A stretch of 64,000 bases of DNA from Hyphomicrobium zavarzinii ATCC 27496. Lineage in GTDB: Bacteria > Pseudomonadota > Alphaproteobacteria > Rhizobiales > Hyphomicrobiaceae. The DNA is taken from the NCBI RefSeq assembly GCF_000383415.1, contig NZ_KB911258.1:80056-144055 (forward strand), written 5' to 3'. Position numbers and translations under genes: made by a program. Shown here piece by piece: positions 42,842 to 52,233 of the stretch. The number at the start of each line of letters is the position of its first letter. The first letter of the stretch is position 1. The notes beneath the pieces are model-generated. The model was not told the origin of the DNA. It worked only from the letters and a program-made list of their open reading frames with translations, and made no database searches.

Positions 42842-45154
42842 ATGACCAAGCTTCATCCGAGCCGCGCAAGCAAGGCCCTCGCGGTCAGCCTGCCATCCTT
42901 GTCCATCGTGTTCTCGGCATTTCCGCTCTGCTCGGCGACCGCGCAGGAAACCGGCGGTAAGCCTGTCGATCTCCCGCCCCTCGTCGTCGAGACGAACAAG
43001 GCGGCCAAGTCGAAGAAGGCTGCCGCCAGCAAAAATGCGCCCGCAACGGCCGTATCGCAGCCGGAGCGGCCGCCTACTGAGCCGCAGCGGTCGCCCTCCG
43101 ACATTGCCAACGATCCGAAGGTCGGCACGGCACAGGCCGCCGCCGCAAAGCTTCAGATCCAGAACACGACCGGCAGCGCGCTGGGCCTGACGCCTGAGGA
43201 GACACCGGCTACCGTCAACATCGTGAGCCGGCGCGACATCGAGGAGAAGGGCGCACGCGGGCTGGTCGAGACGTTCCGTACCGTTCCGGGCGTCGTCGTC
43301 GGCAACAACCCGGGTGAGGTGGGAACGACGGTCACGCGCGGCTTCTACAAGGCGACGGGCTTCTCGGTGGACGGCTCGCGCACCGCCGACCCTGTTTTCC
43401 TGCCTCGCGATTACAGCTCCTTCCACTTCGAAAGGGTCGAAGTGCTGAAGGGACCGGCCTCGGTCGTCTCCGGCACCAGCGGACTGGCGGGCTCGTTCAA
43501 CATCGTCACCAAGCAGGCGACCACCGAGCGGAGCTTCTCCGAAGCCATGGTGAGCTATGGAAGCTTCGACACCGTGCAAACCGGAATCGGCACCAACATC
43601 GTGCTGAGCCCCGACGCCGCCATCCGCTCCACCTTCACGTTTTCTGGCGCGAACGGCTACGTCGATGACACAGGAAGCGAGAAGTACGGCTTCACGAACA
43701 ACATCCTGCTGAAGCCGACCGACGATCTGAAGATCACCGCGTCGGCCGACTACTTCAAGGATGACATATCGGCCTACTACGGAACGCCGCTCATCGACCG
43801 CAGCGTCGCGCGCAGGCCGACCGATGCGGTCTCGAGCCCCAACGGTCTCGTCCTCGACCGGAACATTCGTTACAAGAACTACGATTTCGAAGACAGCGTG
43901 ATGGAGTCCGAGAGCCTGTGGCTGCGTGGCGCCGCCGACTACAAGCTCTCCAGCAACTGGACCTTCAGAAACGAGCTCAACTACTACCACGCCGACCGCC
44001 TGTGGAAGGATGCCGACTTCTACACCTATTCGGCCGGCCTGATCACGCGCGGCACCAGCTACATCTCGCACGATCACGAGTTCTGGTCCGACCGGATGCT
44101 GCTCAGCTTCGATGGCTATGTGGGCGGCTTCCGCAATCGGTTCGCCGCTGGCGCCGAGTACATGGAGACCACGTTCGGATCGACACGCCGCTTCGGAAGC
44201 ACGCCAGGCGTCGACATCTTCGATCCGGATCGGGGCACCTATCCGGCGGGCACGCTCGGGACGCAGCAGGCGACCGAGCACGTGACCAAAGCCGTCTTCG
44301 CGGAGAACGCGATCAACCTCACTCGTGAGTGGCTGGTCTCGGCCGGTATCCGCTATGAGACGATCGATCTCGATCGAACAATCTTCAATGAGGCGACGCG
44401 CGCGACGCAGCAGTTCGGCAACGATTTCGAGAGCACGACGTGGCGCATCGGAACGACCTATGAGATTGTCGAAGGAACCTCTCTCTTCGCACAGTATGCC
44501 GAGGCAGTCGTCCCCATCACAGCGCTGATGCTCTCGAGCTTCACCAACTCCCAGTTCGAGCTTTCGACTGGAACGTCGGCGGAAATCGGCATCAAGTCCA
44601 CGCTGTTCGACGGTCGGGTCACCACAACCGCCTCCGTGTACGAAATCTCCCAGGACGACATCATCACGCGCAATCCCGCGAACCCGGCCGTTCCCGTGCA
44701 GGGAGGCAGCCAGCGCAGCCGCGGCATCGAAGCGGAGGCGGCAATCGACCTCACAAGCAGGTGGAACCTCGCCCTGTCGGGAACGCTGATCGATGCCGAG
44801 TTCACGGAGCTGCGGACTGCGAGCGCCGACCTCACCGGCAATCGCCCGCTCAACTCCGTGCCCTGGGCTTGGTCGGCGCTGACCACCTACCGGCTCGAGG
44901 GGCTGCCGGCGACGGTGGGCGCGCAGCTCTCCGGAGTAGGACCGTTCTACACCAGCAACGCGAACCTCTATGAGGCAAAGGAGCGGACGGTGCTGGATGC
45001 CTGGATCGCGTTCGATGTCGGGAGCGGCACGCTCGCGGTGCGCGGCAGAAACCTCACGAACGAGTTCTACGCCGAATGGGCGGATTACAACGAGACCTCG
45101 CTCTACGTTGCTCCTCCGCGCAGCTTCGATGTGACTTACAGCGTCAAATGGTGA
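42842..45154 (+). CDS. TonB-dependent siderophore receptor, second copy
   Basis: 770 aa. A signal-like N-terminus, a Lys/Ala linker (TNKAAKSKKAAASKNAPATA), the plug (TVNIVSRRDIEEKGARGLVE, VEVLKGPASVVSGTSGLAGS, FNIVTKQ) and a barrel ending FDVTYSVKW. It shares the linker style and plug type with the receptor at 39098-41566 but is clearly diverged. The PepSY membrane protein follows by 58 bases, a pairing typical of siderophore-iron reduction systems. Confidence 0.93.
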   Translation: MTKLHPSRASKALAVSLPSLSIVFSAFPLCSATAQETGGKPVDLPPLVVETNKAAKSKKAAASKNAPATAVSQPERPPTEPQRSPSDIANDPKVGTAQAAAAKLQIQNTTGSALGLTPEETPATVNIVSRRDIEEKGARGLVETFRTVPGVVVGNNPGEVGTTVTRGFYKATGFSVDGSRTADPVFLPRDYSSFHFERVEVLKGPASVVSGTSGLAGSFNIVTKQATTERSFSEAMVSYGSFDTVQTGIGTNIVLSPDAAIRSTFTFSGANGYVDDTGSEKYGFTNNILLKPTDDLKITASADYFKDDISAYYGTPLIDRSVARRPTDAVSSPNGLVLDRNIRYKNYDFEDSVMESESLWLRGAADYKLSSNWTFRNELNYYHADRLWKDADFYTYSAGLITRGTSYISHDHEFWSDRMLLSFDGYVGGFRNRFAAGAEYMETTFGSTRRFGSTPGVDIFDPDRGTYPAGTLGTQQATEHVTKAVFAENAINLTREWLVSAGIRYETIDLDRTIFNEATRATQQFGNDFESTTWRIGTTYEIVEGTSLFAQYAEAVVPITALMLSSFTNSQFELSTGTSAEIGIKSTLFDGRVTTTASVYEISQDDIITRNPANPAVPVQGGSQRSRGIEAEAAIDLTSRWNLALSGTLIDAEFTELRTASADLTGNRPLNSVPWAWSALTTYRLEGLPATVGAQLSGVGPFYTSNANLYEAKERTVLDAWIAFDVGSGTLAVRGRNLTNEFYAEWADYNETSLYVAPPRSFDVTYSVKW

Positions 45155-45212
45155 GCAATCCCGGCGGTCCGCCCTTGTGACGGGCCGCCGATTTCAATCG
45201 AAGGCGAGCCCG

Positions 45213-46598
45213 ATGTCATCATCCCATATGGCCCTCTATCGCTCGGTGTGGCGTTGGCATTTCTACGCGGGGATCTTCGTCGCGCCGTTCATGCTGATCC
45301 TTGCCGTCACCGGCGCGATCTATCTGTTCAACGACGAGATCAACGACGCGCTCCACGCCGACAAGCGCTTTGCCGTGGCGGAAGGTGCACCCGTTCCACT
45401 GAGCCGGGTGGCGCAAGGGGCCCTCGCAGCGTTCCCGGGCGGCACGGTCACGCGCATCGACACGCCGACAGCGCCCGGCCGCACCTATCAGGTGTTCGTG
45501 ACCCCCTCGGAGGGCGAGCCGGTCCGCGTGTTTGTCGATCCCGCGAACGGACACGCGCTCGGCTCCTATGTGTATCCGAAGACGCTCATAGGCATCGCGG
45601 ATCTTCTGCACGGCTCGTTGCTCATGGGAGATTTCGGCGATGGAATTGTCGAGCTCGCCGCCTGTTGGGGTATCATTCTCACCGTCACCGGCCTCTATCT
45701 CTGGTGGCCGCGCGGTCAGGTCCGGCTTCACCGCGTCTTGTTTCCCCAGTTCGGCCGCCAGGGCCGGAGCTTCTGGAAATCGCTCCATGCGTCGATGGGA
45801 TTTTGGTCCGCGTTCCTCATTCTATTTCTGATTTTTTCGGGACTGCCCTGGGCCACCATTTGGGGTGACTTGTTCCGCCAGGCCACGAAGGCGGCGGGTA
45901 TCGGATACCCCGATAGCGTTCGCGCGCACGGCGCCCCGGTCAGCACGTCGCAGACCGTGGGCGACGTCGTCGGTAAAGCGATGGCACCCTGGACGGTCGA
46001 GGGAATGCCTGCGCCGCAATCCGATCCGCACGCCGGTCATCATGCGGGGGGACCGAAATCGGAAGTGATCGGTCATGCCGCCATCGGCCTCGACGAGGTC
46101 GAGCGCATCATCGCCGCGCAAGAGATGCGCGATCCATACCGCCTCAGCTTTCCTAAGGATGCCACCGGTGTCTATTCCGCCTTCACCTATCCGGATCAGC
46201 CGGAGGGGCAGCGCACGCTTTACCTCGATCAATATACCGGGAAGGTGATCGGCGATGTGGCCTTCCGGGACTATGGGATTGCCGCAAAAGCGGCCGAGCT
46301 CGGCGTGCAGATCCACATGGGCAACTATTTCGGACGGCTCAACCAGATCGTCATGCTTGTGCCTTGCATCGGGATTGTCGTTCTCGCGATCACAGGGCCG
46401 TATATGTGGTGGCAGAGGCGGCCGAAGGGCGCGTTCGGTGCGCCGAAGGCCGTTTCGCCGACATCCATGAGGGCGGTCGCGCTGATCGTGCTGGCGCTGG
46501 GGCTCTTGTTTCCCCTCGCAGGTGCGTCTCTCGTGGTCGTCTTGGCCGGCGACTGGATGGCGGGCAAGGTGCTCGGTCGCGTGGCTTACTCAACCTGA
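45213..46598 (+). CDS. PepSY-associated TM (PiuB-like) membrane protein
   Basis: 461 aa with four transmembrane helices: WRWHFYAGIFVAPFMLILAV, the second after a periplasmic PepSY domain (VELAACWGIILTVTGLYLWW), FWSAFLILFLIFSGLPWATI and IVMLVPCIGIVVLAITGPYM, plus a C-terminal hydrophobic end. A His-rich loop (DPHAGHHAGG) and conserved His in the helices suggest heme or metal binding. Proteins of this group (PiuB, FoxB-like) are iron-regulated and thought to reduce imported ferric siderophores. AAGGCGAG precedes the ATG at 45213. Confidence 0.88.
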   Translation: MSSSHMALYRSVWRWHFYAGIFVAPFMLILAVTGAIYLFNDEINDALHADKRFAVAEGAPVPLSRVAQGALAAFPGGTVTRIDTPTAPGRTYQVFVTPSEGEPVRVFVDPANGHALGSYVYPKTLIGIADLLHGSLLMGDFGDGIVELAACWGIILTVTGLYLWWPRGQVRLHRVLFPQFGRQGRSFWKSLHASMGFWSAFLILFLIFSGLPWATIWGDLFRQATKAAGIGYPDSVRAHGAPVSTSQTVGDVVGKAMAPWTVEGMPAPQSDPHAGHHAGGPKSEVIGHAAIGLDEVERIIAAQEMRDPYRLSFPKDATGVYSAFTYPDQPEGQRTLYLDQYTGKVIGDVAFRDYGIAAKAAELGVQIHMGNYFGRLNQIVMLVPCIGIVVLAITGPYMWWQRRPKGAFGAPKAVSPTSMRAVALIVLALGLLFPLAGASLVVVLAGDWMAGKVLGRVAYST

Positions 46599-47001
46599 AG
46601 CGGCGAAGGGGCAGTATGCCCTACGTCCCGCGCCTCGATCTTCTCGCGCGGCGACAGCGCGGACTTTCCCGTCCGTCGCGAGCAGCGGCGCGAAACGGGC
46701 GTCGGTAAGTTTCTAATTTTTCTGTCAAACCAGGTCGCGGAAGTTCATCTGTTTCGGCGTCGCGGAGAAACCGCCTTTGCTCACGTGCATTGCCGCGACA
46801 TTGGCATGCTTCAGAGCGTTCGACAGATCCTCTGTATCGCTGAACGAGTGCGTAGCATGCGCGGAGAGGTGCATGCTCCAGACCTCACCAAATTACATTT
46901 TGATCGATGTCACCGTAGCGGTTGATTGTCAGTCCTCCTGGTAAATTGCAAACTGGCGTTGCAGGTCGTTCCGCGCTGCAATGCACAATGGAGGTGAGGC
47001 C
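46599..47001. other. Gene-poor stretch before the sulfatase
   Basis: About 400 bases. The left part holds no coding frame. The right part contains a short minus-strand frame listed separately (46725-46874) and then AT-richer DNA (46880-46980), which probably carries the sulfatase promoter. Confidence 0.4.
46725..46874 (-). CDS. Short ORF or gene remnant
   Basis: 49 codons starting MHLSAHATHSFSDTEDLSNA and continuing LKHANVAAMHVSKGGFS. GTGAGG lies ahead of the ATG. The piece LKHANVAAMHVSKGG vaguely recalls the C-terminal helix of PfkB-type sugar kinases (ANAAAALSVTKRGA), so this may be the last exon-like remnant of a decayed kinase gene; the match is too short to claim. Confidence 0.25.
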   Translation of the reverse strand: MHLSAHATHSFSDTEDLSNALKHANVAAMHVSKGGFSATPKQMNFRDLV

Positions 47002-48789
47002 GTGGCAAACGACAAGAAAAGCGGCGTAGACCGCCGAAAGCTCATGATAGGCGGCGCCGGAGTTTTGAGCGCTGCGCTCGCGGCTTCGGGATACCCGCGG
47101 ACGGCCATCGCGCAAAATGGTGATGCCAAGCCGGCGTCTCAAAAGACGCCTCACGCGAAGCGATCGACCAAGCCCAACATCCTGTTTGTTTTCACGGATC
47201 AGGAAAGATACCGCGCGAAGTGGCCGGCCAAGCTGAGCCTGCCGGGTCACGAGTGGCTGCAGAACAAGGGCGTGACTTTCCACAATCACTACTGTCCAGC
47301 CACGATGTGCACGTCCTCTCGCGCAGTGATGATGACGGGGCTGACGACGCCCGACAACGGCATGTTCGAGAATTGCGACATGAAGTATGTCGGCGATCTT
47401 TCACCGAAGATCCCGACGATCGGCCATCTCCTCGGTAGGCTCGGGTACTACACGGCTTACAAAGGTAAGTGGCACCTTAACCGGGACTTCGACAACAACG
47501 AGGAAAAGCTGCTCACCACCGAAATGCAGCAGTATGGCTTTTCGGATTATTTTGGCCCGGGTGACATCATTGGCCATACCCTGGGCGGCTATCAATTCGA
47601 TCATCTGGTTGCGGGCAGCGCCATCTCCTGGATGCGTCGCAAGGGCCGCCCCCTCCACGACGAGCAGAAGCCCTGGGCGCTGTTTGTCAGCTTGGTCAAT
47701 CCGCATGACGTCATGTACTTCAACACGGATGCGCCCGGCGAGAACGTGCAGGATTCCGGCTACCTCATGAAGCACGCGGCGCGAGCGCCCGACCATCCGC
47801 TCTATCGCGCGACGTGGGATGAGCCGCTGCCGAAAAGTCTGCGCGAGCCGATGAACACGCCGGGGCGGCCGCAAGCCCACGGCGAGTTTCTCAAAATGTG
47901 GGACCATGTCCTCGGCCACATTCCCCTCGAAGAGGAGAGGTGGCGGCGGTTCAACGACTACTACATCAACTGCATACGCGCCGTGGACATGCAGCTTGCG
48001 AACATGTTCGCAGAGCTCGAAGCGCTCAGTATGGCCGACAACACCATCATTGTGTTCACGTCGGATCACGGAGAGGCGGGGGGCTCTCACGGCCTTCATG
48101 GCAAGGGGCCGTTTGCCTACCAGGAGACCATGCACCTGCCAATGTACATCGTGCATCCCGACGTCAAAGGCGGGCAGGATTGCAAGTCGCTCACGAGCCA
48201 CATCGACTTCGTTCCAACTCTGCTTTCCATGGCAGGAGCGAGTTCCGAGCGTGCGAGCGAGGCTGCCGGCCGCGAACTTCCGGGCAAAGATTTCTCACCG
48301 GTATTCACGAACGCCGCGCGCGCAGGCGTCAACGAAACGCGAGACGCGGTGTTATTCACCTATAGCGGTCTCGTCACCAACGACAGCGAGATCTTCCGCA
48401 TCAACACCGAAGCGAAAGTAGCCGGAAAGAAGCCGATCGTGCAGCTGATCAGGGAAGGCTACATGCCTGACATGAAAAAGCGTGGCAGCGTGCGGACCAT
48501 GTTCGACGGCCGTTACAAGTTCTCCCGCTATTTCTCCCCGCTCGAAAGAAACTCTCCCAAAAGCATCGACGAGCTCTTCAAGTGGAATGACGTCGAGATT
48601 TTCGATCTCGAGACGGATCCCGGCGAAGTGGTCAACATCGCCAACAAGAGGGATGCGCAGGGGGAACTGATCTCAGCGCTCAACGGCAAGCTCGAAGGCG
48701 TCATCAAGGCCGAGATCGGCACCGACGACGGCCGCGAGATGCCCAATATCCCAACGGTGGATTGGACCATCGAACGGCCGGATCTCTAG
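47002..48789 (+). CDS. Exported sulfatase with non-canonical CTSSR active-site motif
   Basis: 595 aa. A twin-arginine type signal (DRRKLMIGGAGVLSAALAAS) directs export of the folded enzyme. The catalytic domain shows NILFVFTDQERY, the nucleophile region YCPATMCTSSRAVMMTGL, YYTAYKGKWHL, and the metal-binding FTSDHGEAGGSHGLHGKGPF of type I sulfatases. The formylglycine site reads C-T-S-S-R, with Ser where C-x-P-x-R or C-x-A-x-R is usual. I chose the GTG at 47002 since GGAGG sits seven bases upstream; an ATG at 46981 lacks a ribosome site. Substrate unknown. Confidence 0.9.
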   Translation: MANDKKSGVDRRKLMIGGAGVLSAALAASGYPRTAIAQNGDAKPASQKTPHAKRSTKPNILFVFTDQERYRAKWPAKLSLPGHEWLQNKGVTFHNHYCPATMCTSSRAVMMTGLTTPDNGMFENCDMKYVGDLSPKIPTIGHLLGRLGYYTAYKGKWHLNRDFDNNEEKLLTTEMQQYGFSDYFGPGDIIGHTLGGYQFDHLVAGSAISWMRRKGRPLHDEQKPWALFVSLVNPHDVMYFNTDAPGENVQDSGYLMKHAARAPDHPLYRATWDEPLPKSLREPMNTPGRPQAHGEFLKMWDHVLGHIPLEEERWRRFNDYYINCIRAVDMQLANMFAELEALSMADNTIIVFTSDHGEAGGSHGLHGKGPFAYQETMHLPMYIVHPDVKGGQDCKSLTSHIDFVPTLLSMAGASSERASEAAGRELPGKDFSPVFTNAARAGVNETRDAVLFTYSGLVTNDSEIFRINTEAKVAGKKPIVQLIREGYMPDMKKRGSVRTMFDGRYKFSRYFSPLERNSPKSIDELFKWNDVEIFDLETDPGEVVNIANKRDAQGELISALNGKLEGVIKAEIGTDDGREMPNIPTVDWTIERPDL

Positions 48790-48985
48790 AATGGGCTACC
48801 CCGTGCGAAGCAGAAAGTTCGGGGCGCCTTTTGACGGTACGACACGCGGCGCCCCCGGGGCTTTGGTGATGGGCGCCAGTAGGTCCAAAAAATCTCCCAT
48901 AAGGGAGGTGTGCGTTAGCGCCGATCCGCTGGCGGATCGATAAGGCGCAGGATCAAGCCGAAAAAATGTAATTGAGCGAAGGGCA

Positions 48986-49060
48986 TGGTGGGCGGTACTG
49001 GGATTGAACCAGTGACCCCACGCGTGTGAAGCGTGTGCTCTCCCGCTGAGCTAACCGCCC
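48986..49060 (-). tRNA. tRNA-Val (anticodon CAC)
   Basis: The minus strand folds as a full cloverleaf: acceptor GGGCGGT/ACCGCCC, D stem GCTC/GAGC, anticodon stem CACGC/GCGTG with loop TTCACAC (anticodon CAC, reading GTG), a 5-base variable region and T arm ACTGG/CCAGT with TTCAATC. Discriminator A and a genomically encoded CCA follow. Confidence 0.97.
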
Positions 49061-49274
49061 ATCTCGGCAACGACTTTCCGGTCACGGGGACCAGGAAGCG
49101 ACGTCATGCCGGACGTCGCGCGGGCTCTAGAGTGCTTCCGCAGGCCTGTAAAGCCAATTTCCGAAAAGAAGCACGAAAACAACGATCCTAGCGCCCGGCG
49201 CAGGAAGGCGCCCTTATGCGGGGTGTGCGCCCATCATGTCAAGGTGGGGCTGCGCATGCGCCGCAGTCAGGGGC

Positions 49275-49526
49275 TCAGCCGCCGTCTGTGGCGGCCTTCC
49301 GGATCAGGAAACGGTGCACGGGCCCGGAGGTCGTCTGCTCGATCAGGAGATGCCCCGTCGCCCGGCAGAAGACCGCGAAATCCTCGATGGAGCCGGGATC
49401 GGTCGCCAGAACCTCGAGCAGCGCCCCCGCGGGAAGCGTGGAGAGCGCCTTGCGCGCCTTGAGGATGGGGAGCGGGCAGGTGAGACCAGTCACGTCGAGG
49501 GATGTAGCGGCCGGACTGAGAGGCAT
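49275..49526 (-). CDS. TusA-family sulfur carrier protein
   Basis: 83 aa with the family signature LDVTGLTCPLPILKARKALS, in which the Cys of CPxP carries the persulfide, and the typical C-terminal half EVLATDPGSIEDFAVFCRAT. TusA proteins relay sulfur for tRNA thiolation, molybdenum cofactor or sulfur oxidation. The start at 49526 is the first Met before the signature; a long upstream extension in frame is not coding. A DsrE-family gene lies 2.7 kb away on the other strand. Confidence 0.92.
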   Translation of the reverse strand: MPLSPAATSLDVTGLTCPLPILKARKALSTLPAGALLEVLATDPGSIEDFAVFCRATGHLLIEQTTSGPVHRFLIRKAATDGG

Positions 49527-49724
49527 GGCAGAGCGGTCCTTCTGAGTCCACGGCCGGAAAAATAGGTCATTCAAGGCATTGCTGCAACGCTGTGGGTGCC
49601 CCGGAGATCCTATCAAACCGGCGCATGAATCATGGAATAAGAGACCGATCGGCGGGCAAAATCGGCCCTTGCGAAGGCCGTCGCCGCAACGGATGGGGGA
49701 AGTCCGGCCGAGGCCGGCAAACGC

Positions 49725-52091
49725 ATGGCCAACAACGACACACCGCGTCGCTCGTTCCTGTTCTCGTTCGGCCTCGATCGTCTCGGATTGTTCGCCCTTG
49801 AGGCCCCCTATTTTGCCGCCTTCCTCATCGCCATTCTGAGCGCGCTCGCGGTCCTCGGGATCTCGAAGCTGCGGGTGGACGACAGCCTCTCGGAGCTGTT
49901 CCGGACTGATACGGCGGAGTTCCGCAAATACGAGGAGATCGACCACCGCTTCCCGTCGAGCGAGTACGACGTGCTGGTCGTCGTGGAAGGCAAGGAGCTC
50001 CTTTCGCGCGAGAAGATCGAGAAGTTTCGCAACGCCGTCGTGGAGCTGCAGTTGACGGACGGCGTCGGCGGCCTGGTGTCGATGCTGTCCGCCCGCAATA
50101 TTCCCGATGCCACAGGATATGCCCCGCCCGTGGTGCCCGACGAGCTGCCGCAGGACGAGGCCGAGTACGCAGCCGTGATGCGGGCGCTGGCCGAGAACGA
50201 CATCGTCAAAGGCAAGTTCCTGTCGGATGACGGCGAGCTTGCACTGATCGTCATCGCGCTAGACCGAAAGATGGTGGAGGAGCGCACCGCGCGCACCGTG
50301 ATCACCGGCATCAAGGAGGTCGTCGACAAAGAGCTCGAAGGCTCCGGGCTGGCGGCAAAGCTCACCGGCGCGCCGGTCATGCAACTCGAGATCCGCAACG
50401 CGGTCGAGCGTGACCGGCTCGTCTACAACGGTCTCGGTTTCGCGGTCGGCTTTGCCGTGGCCTATCTGTTCTTCCGGCGCCTCTCGCTCACGCTCATCGC
50501 GGTGCTTGGCCCAACGGTCGCCATCCTCTGGACCCTCGGCGTGCTGGGTGGCCTCGATTTCCGCTTGAACCTCTTCATCAATGTCATCACGCCTCTGATC
50601 CTGGTGTCGGGGTTCTCGGATTCCATGCATCTCGTGTTCGCGATCCGCCGGGACATTCTGGCTGGCGTCGATCGTATCGAGGCGGCACGCAACGCCGTGC
50701 GTGAGGTCGCGCCCGCTTGCCTGCTCACGGCCATGAACCAGGCCATTTCCATCGTCTCGTTCGCCTTTGCCGAGTCCGCCTTGATCCGCACGTTCGGCTT
50801 CGCGGCGCTGCTGGCGGTCGGAATCTCCTATACCGCCGTCGCGGTCGTCGTGCCGACGCTCGCCGCCATCTTCGTGCGCCGAGAGGCCCCCGCCGCCGTC
50901 GATCCGCACGAGCGGGAGGAGGGGGGCGTCGGTATGCTGCAGCGTCTCAGCGAAGGCGTGATGGGTTACGTGGGCGATCGTCCGCGGGTGTTCGTGGCGC
51001 TGGGCCTGATCGCGGTGCTCGGAACCGGACACGCGTTCATGAGCCTGAAGCCCATGTACCGCCTCGCCGATCAGGTTCCGGACAAGGAGCAGGCGCTGGC
51101 CGCGACCGGCAGCCTCGACCAGAAGCTGACGGGTGCCAATCCCGTGCACGTGATGATCGAATGGAAAGGCGCCGGTCCCGAAGGCGCAGCCCCCGGTGCT
51201 CCCCCGCCCATCGCCCTGTACGACGTCGGCACGCTTGCCGTAATCGCTCAGGCGCACGACGTGCTGGAGAAGGAGGCGGGACTCGGCAATGTGTGGTCGC
51301 TGGAGAGCCTGCGGCGCTGGCTCCAGGATGCCGGAGACGCCAGCATCGAGAACATCCAGCGCTATGTGAAGCTCCTGCCGGAGCATCTCGTGCGCCGCTT
51401 CATCGCCGCCGACGAAAACGCCGTGCTCGTCACCGCGCGCCTTCCCGACATCGACTCGAGTGAGATCCTTCCCGTGGTTGAGAAGATCGACAGGGCGCTC
51501 GAGCCGGTTCGCCAGCAGCATCCAGGCTTCGAGATCTCGGTGACGGGACTTCCCGCCATCGCTGCGCGCAATTCGGCAACCCTCATCAGCGAGCTGACCT
51601 GGGGCCTGGTCGGCGACATCTTCCTCGTCTTCATCTTCCTGGGATTGGCGCTGCGCTCCCTGCTGGTCGGCGTGTCGAGCATCTTGCCGTCGCTGTTCCC
51701 GATCTTCACCACCGGCGCGCTGCTCTACTATTCGGGCCAGGGTCTCCAGTTCGCCTCCATCGTGGCCATCACCGTCGCGTTCTCGCTCGCCATCGACTCC
51801 ACCATTCACTTCCTCAACCGCTTCCGGCTCGAGGAGGATCGTCAGCCGCCCGGCGACGCGGGCGCGCGCGCGGCCCTGACGCAGACGGCCCATCACATAG
51901 GTCCCGCCGTCATGCTGACAACCATCGTGCTCACGCTCGGTCTCGGCGTCACCATGCTGTCGGATCTGCCGTCCCTGCGCCTGTTCGGCCAGTTGGCCTC
52001 CGCTTGCCTTTTCGCGTCCCTCGTCGGTCAGCTCGTCATCCTGCCGGCGACCGTCTCCCTGTTCCGCCGCTACTTCCCCCGGAATCCATAA
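49725..52091 (+). CDS. RND superfamily (MMPL-type) exporter
   Basis: 788 aa with twelve transmembrane helices in the two-times-six RND arrangement: helix 1 (APYFAAFLIAILSALAVLGI), a large periplasmic loop (residues 50-220), helices 2-6 around FINVITPLILVSGFSDSMHL, a linker (FVRREAPAAVDPHERE), helix 7 (VFVALGLIAVLGTGHAFMSL), a second loop, and helices 8-12 with AITVAFSLAIDSTIHFLNRF. Such proteins export lipids or hydrophobic compounds using the proton gradient. No membrane-fusion or TolC partner is adjacent, which favours the MMPL/HpnN group. Substrate not known. Confidence 0.9.
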   Translation: MANNDTPRRSFLFSFGLDRLGLFALEAPYFAAFLIAILSALAVLGISKLRVDDSLSELFRTDTAEFRKYEEIDHRFPSSEYDVLVVVEGKELLSREKIEKFRNAVVELQLTDGVGGLVSMLSARNIPDATGYAPPVVPDELPQDEAEYAAVMRALAENDIVKGKFLSDDGELALIVIALDRKMVEERTARTVITGIKEVVDKELEGSGLAAKLTGAPVMQLEIRNAVERDRLVYNGLGFAVGFAVAYLFFRRLSLTLIAVLGPTVAILWTLGVLGGLDFRLNLFINVITPLILVSGFSDSMHLVFAIRRDILAGVDRIEAARNAVREVAPACLLTAMNQAISIVSFAFAESALIRTFGFAALLAVGISYTAVAVVVPTLAAIFVRREAPAAVDPHEREEGGVGMLQRLSEGVMGYVGDRPRVFVALGLIAVLGTGHAFMSLKPMYRLADQVPDKEQALAATGSLDQKLTGANPVHVMIEWKGAGPEGAAPGAPPPIALYDVGTLAVIAQAHDVLEKEAGLGNVWSLESLRRWLQDAGDASIENIQRYVKLLPEHLVRRFIAADENAVLVTARLPDIDSSEILPVVEKIDRALEPVRQQHPGFEISVTGLPAIAARNSATLISELTWGLVGDIFLVFIFLGLALRSLLVGVSSILPSLFPIFTTGALLYYSGQGLQFASIVAITVAFSLAIDSTIHFLNRFRLEEDRQPPGDAGARAALTQTAHHIGPAVMLTTIVLTLGLGVTMLSDLPSLRLFGQLASACLFASLVGQLVILPATVSLFRRYFPRNP

Positions 52092-52233
52092 ATTCACGCA
52101 CTTGCGTAAAATCCCGATTGCCTCTCCCGGCGCGACTGGAATCCTGTTCTAATGATGGGATCGAATGCGCAGCTATCGCGTTCCAGCGACGAGGCGTGGT
52201 CGCCATGCCTCTATGCGATTAGAGGAGGCCGTC

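Noticed and set aside
42731..44281. 516-aa minus-strand frame opposite the second TonB receptor
   Set aside because: Antisense shadow of a clear receptor gene.
48821..48855. GGGGCGCC inverted repeat after the sulfatase gene as a terminator
   Set aside because: The loop is about 19 bases and no T run follows; too weak to call.
50259..52097. 612-aa minus-strand frame opposite the RND exporter
   Set aside because: Antisense shadow; rich in Gln/Arg/His as expected from the reverse of membrane codons.
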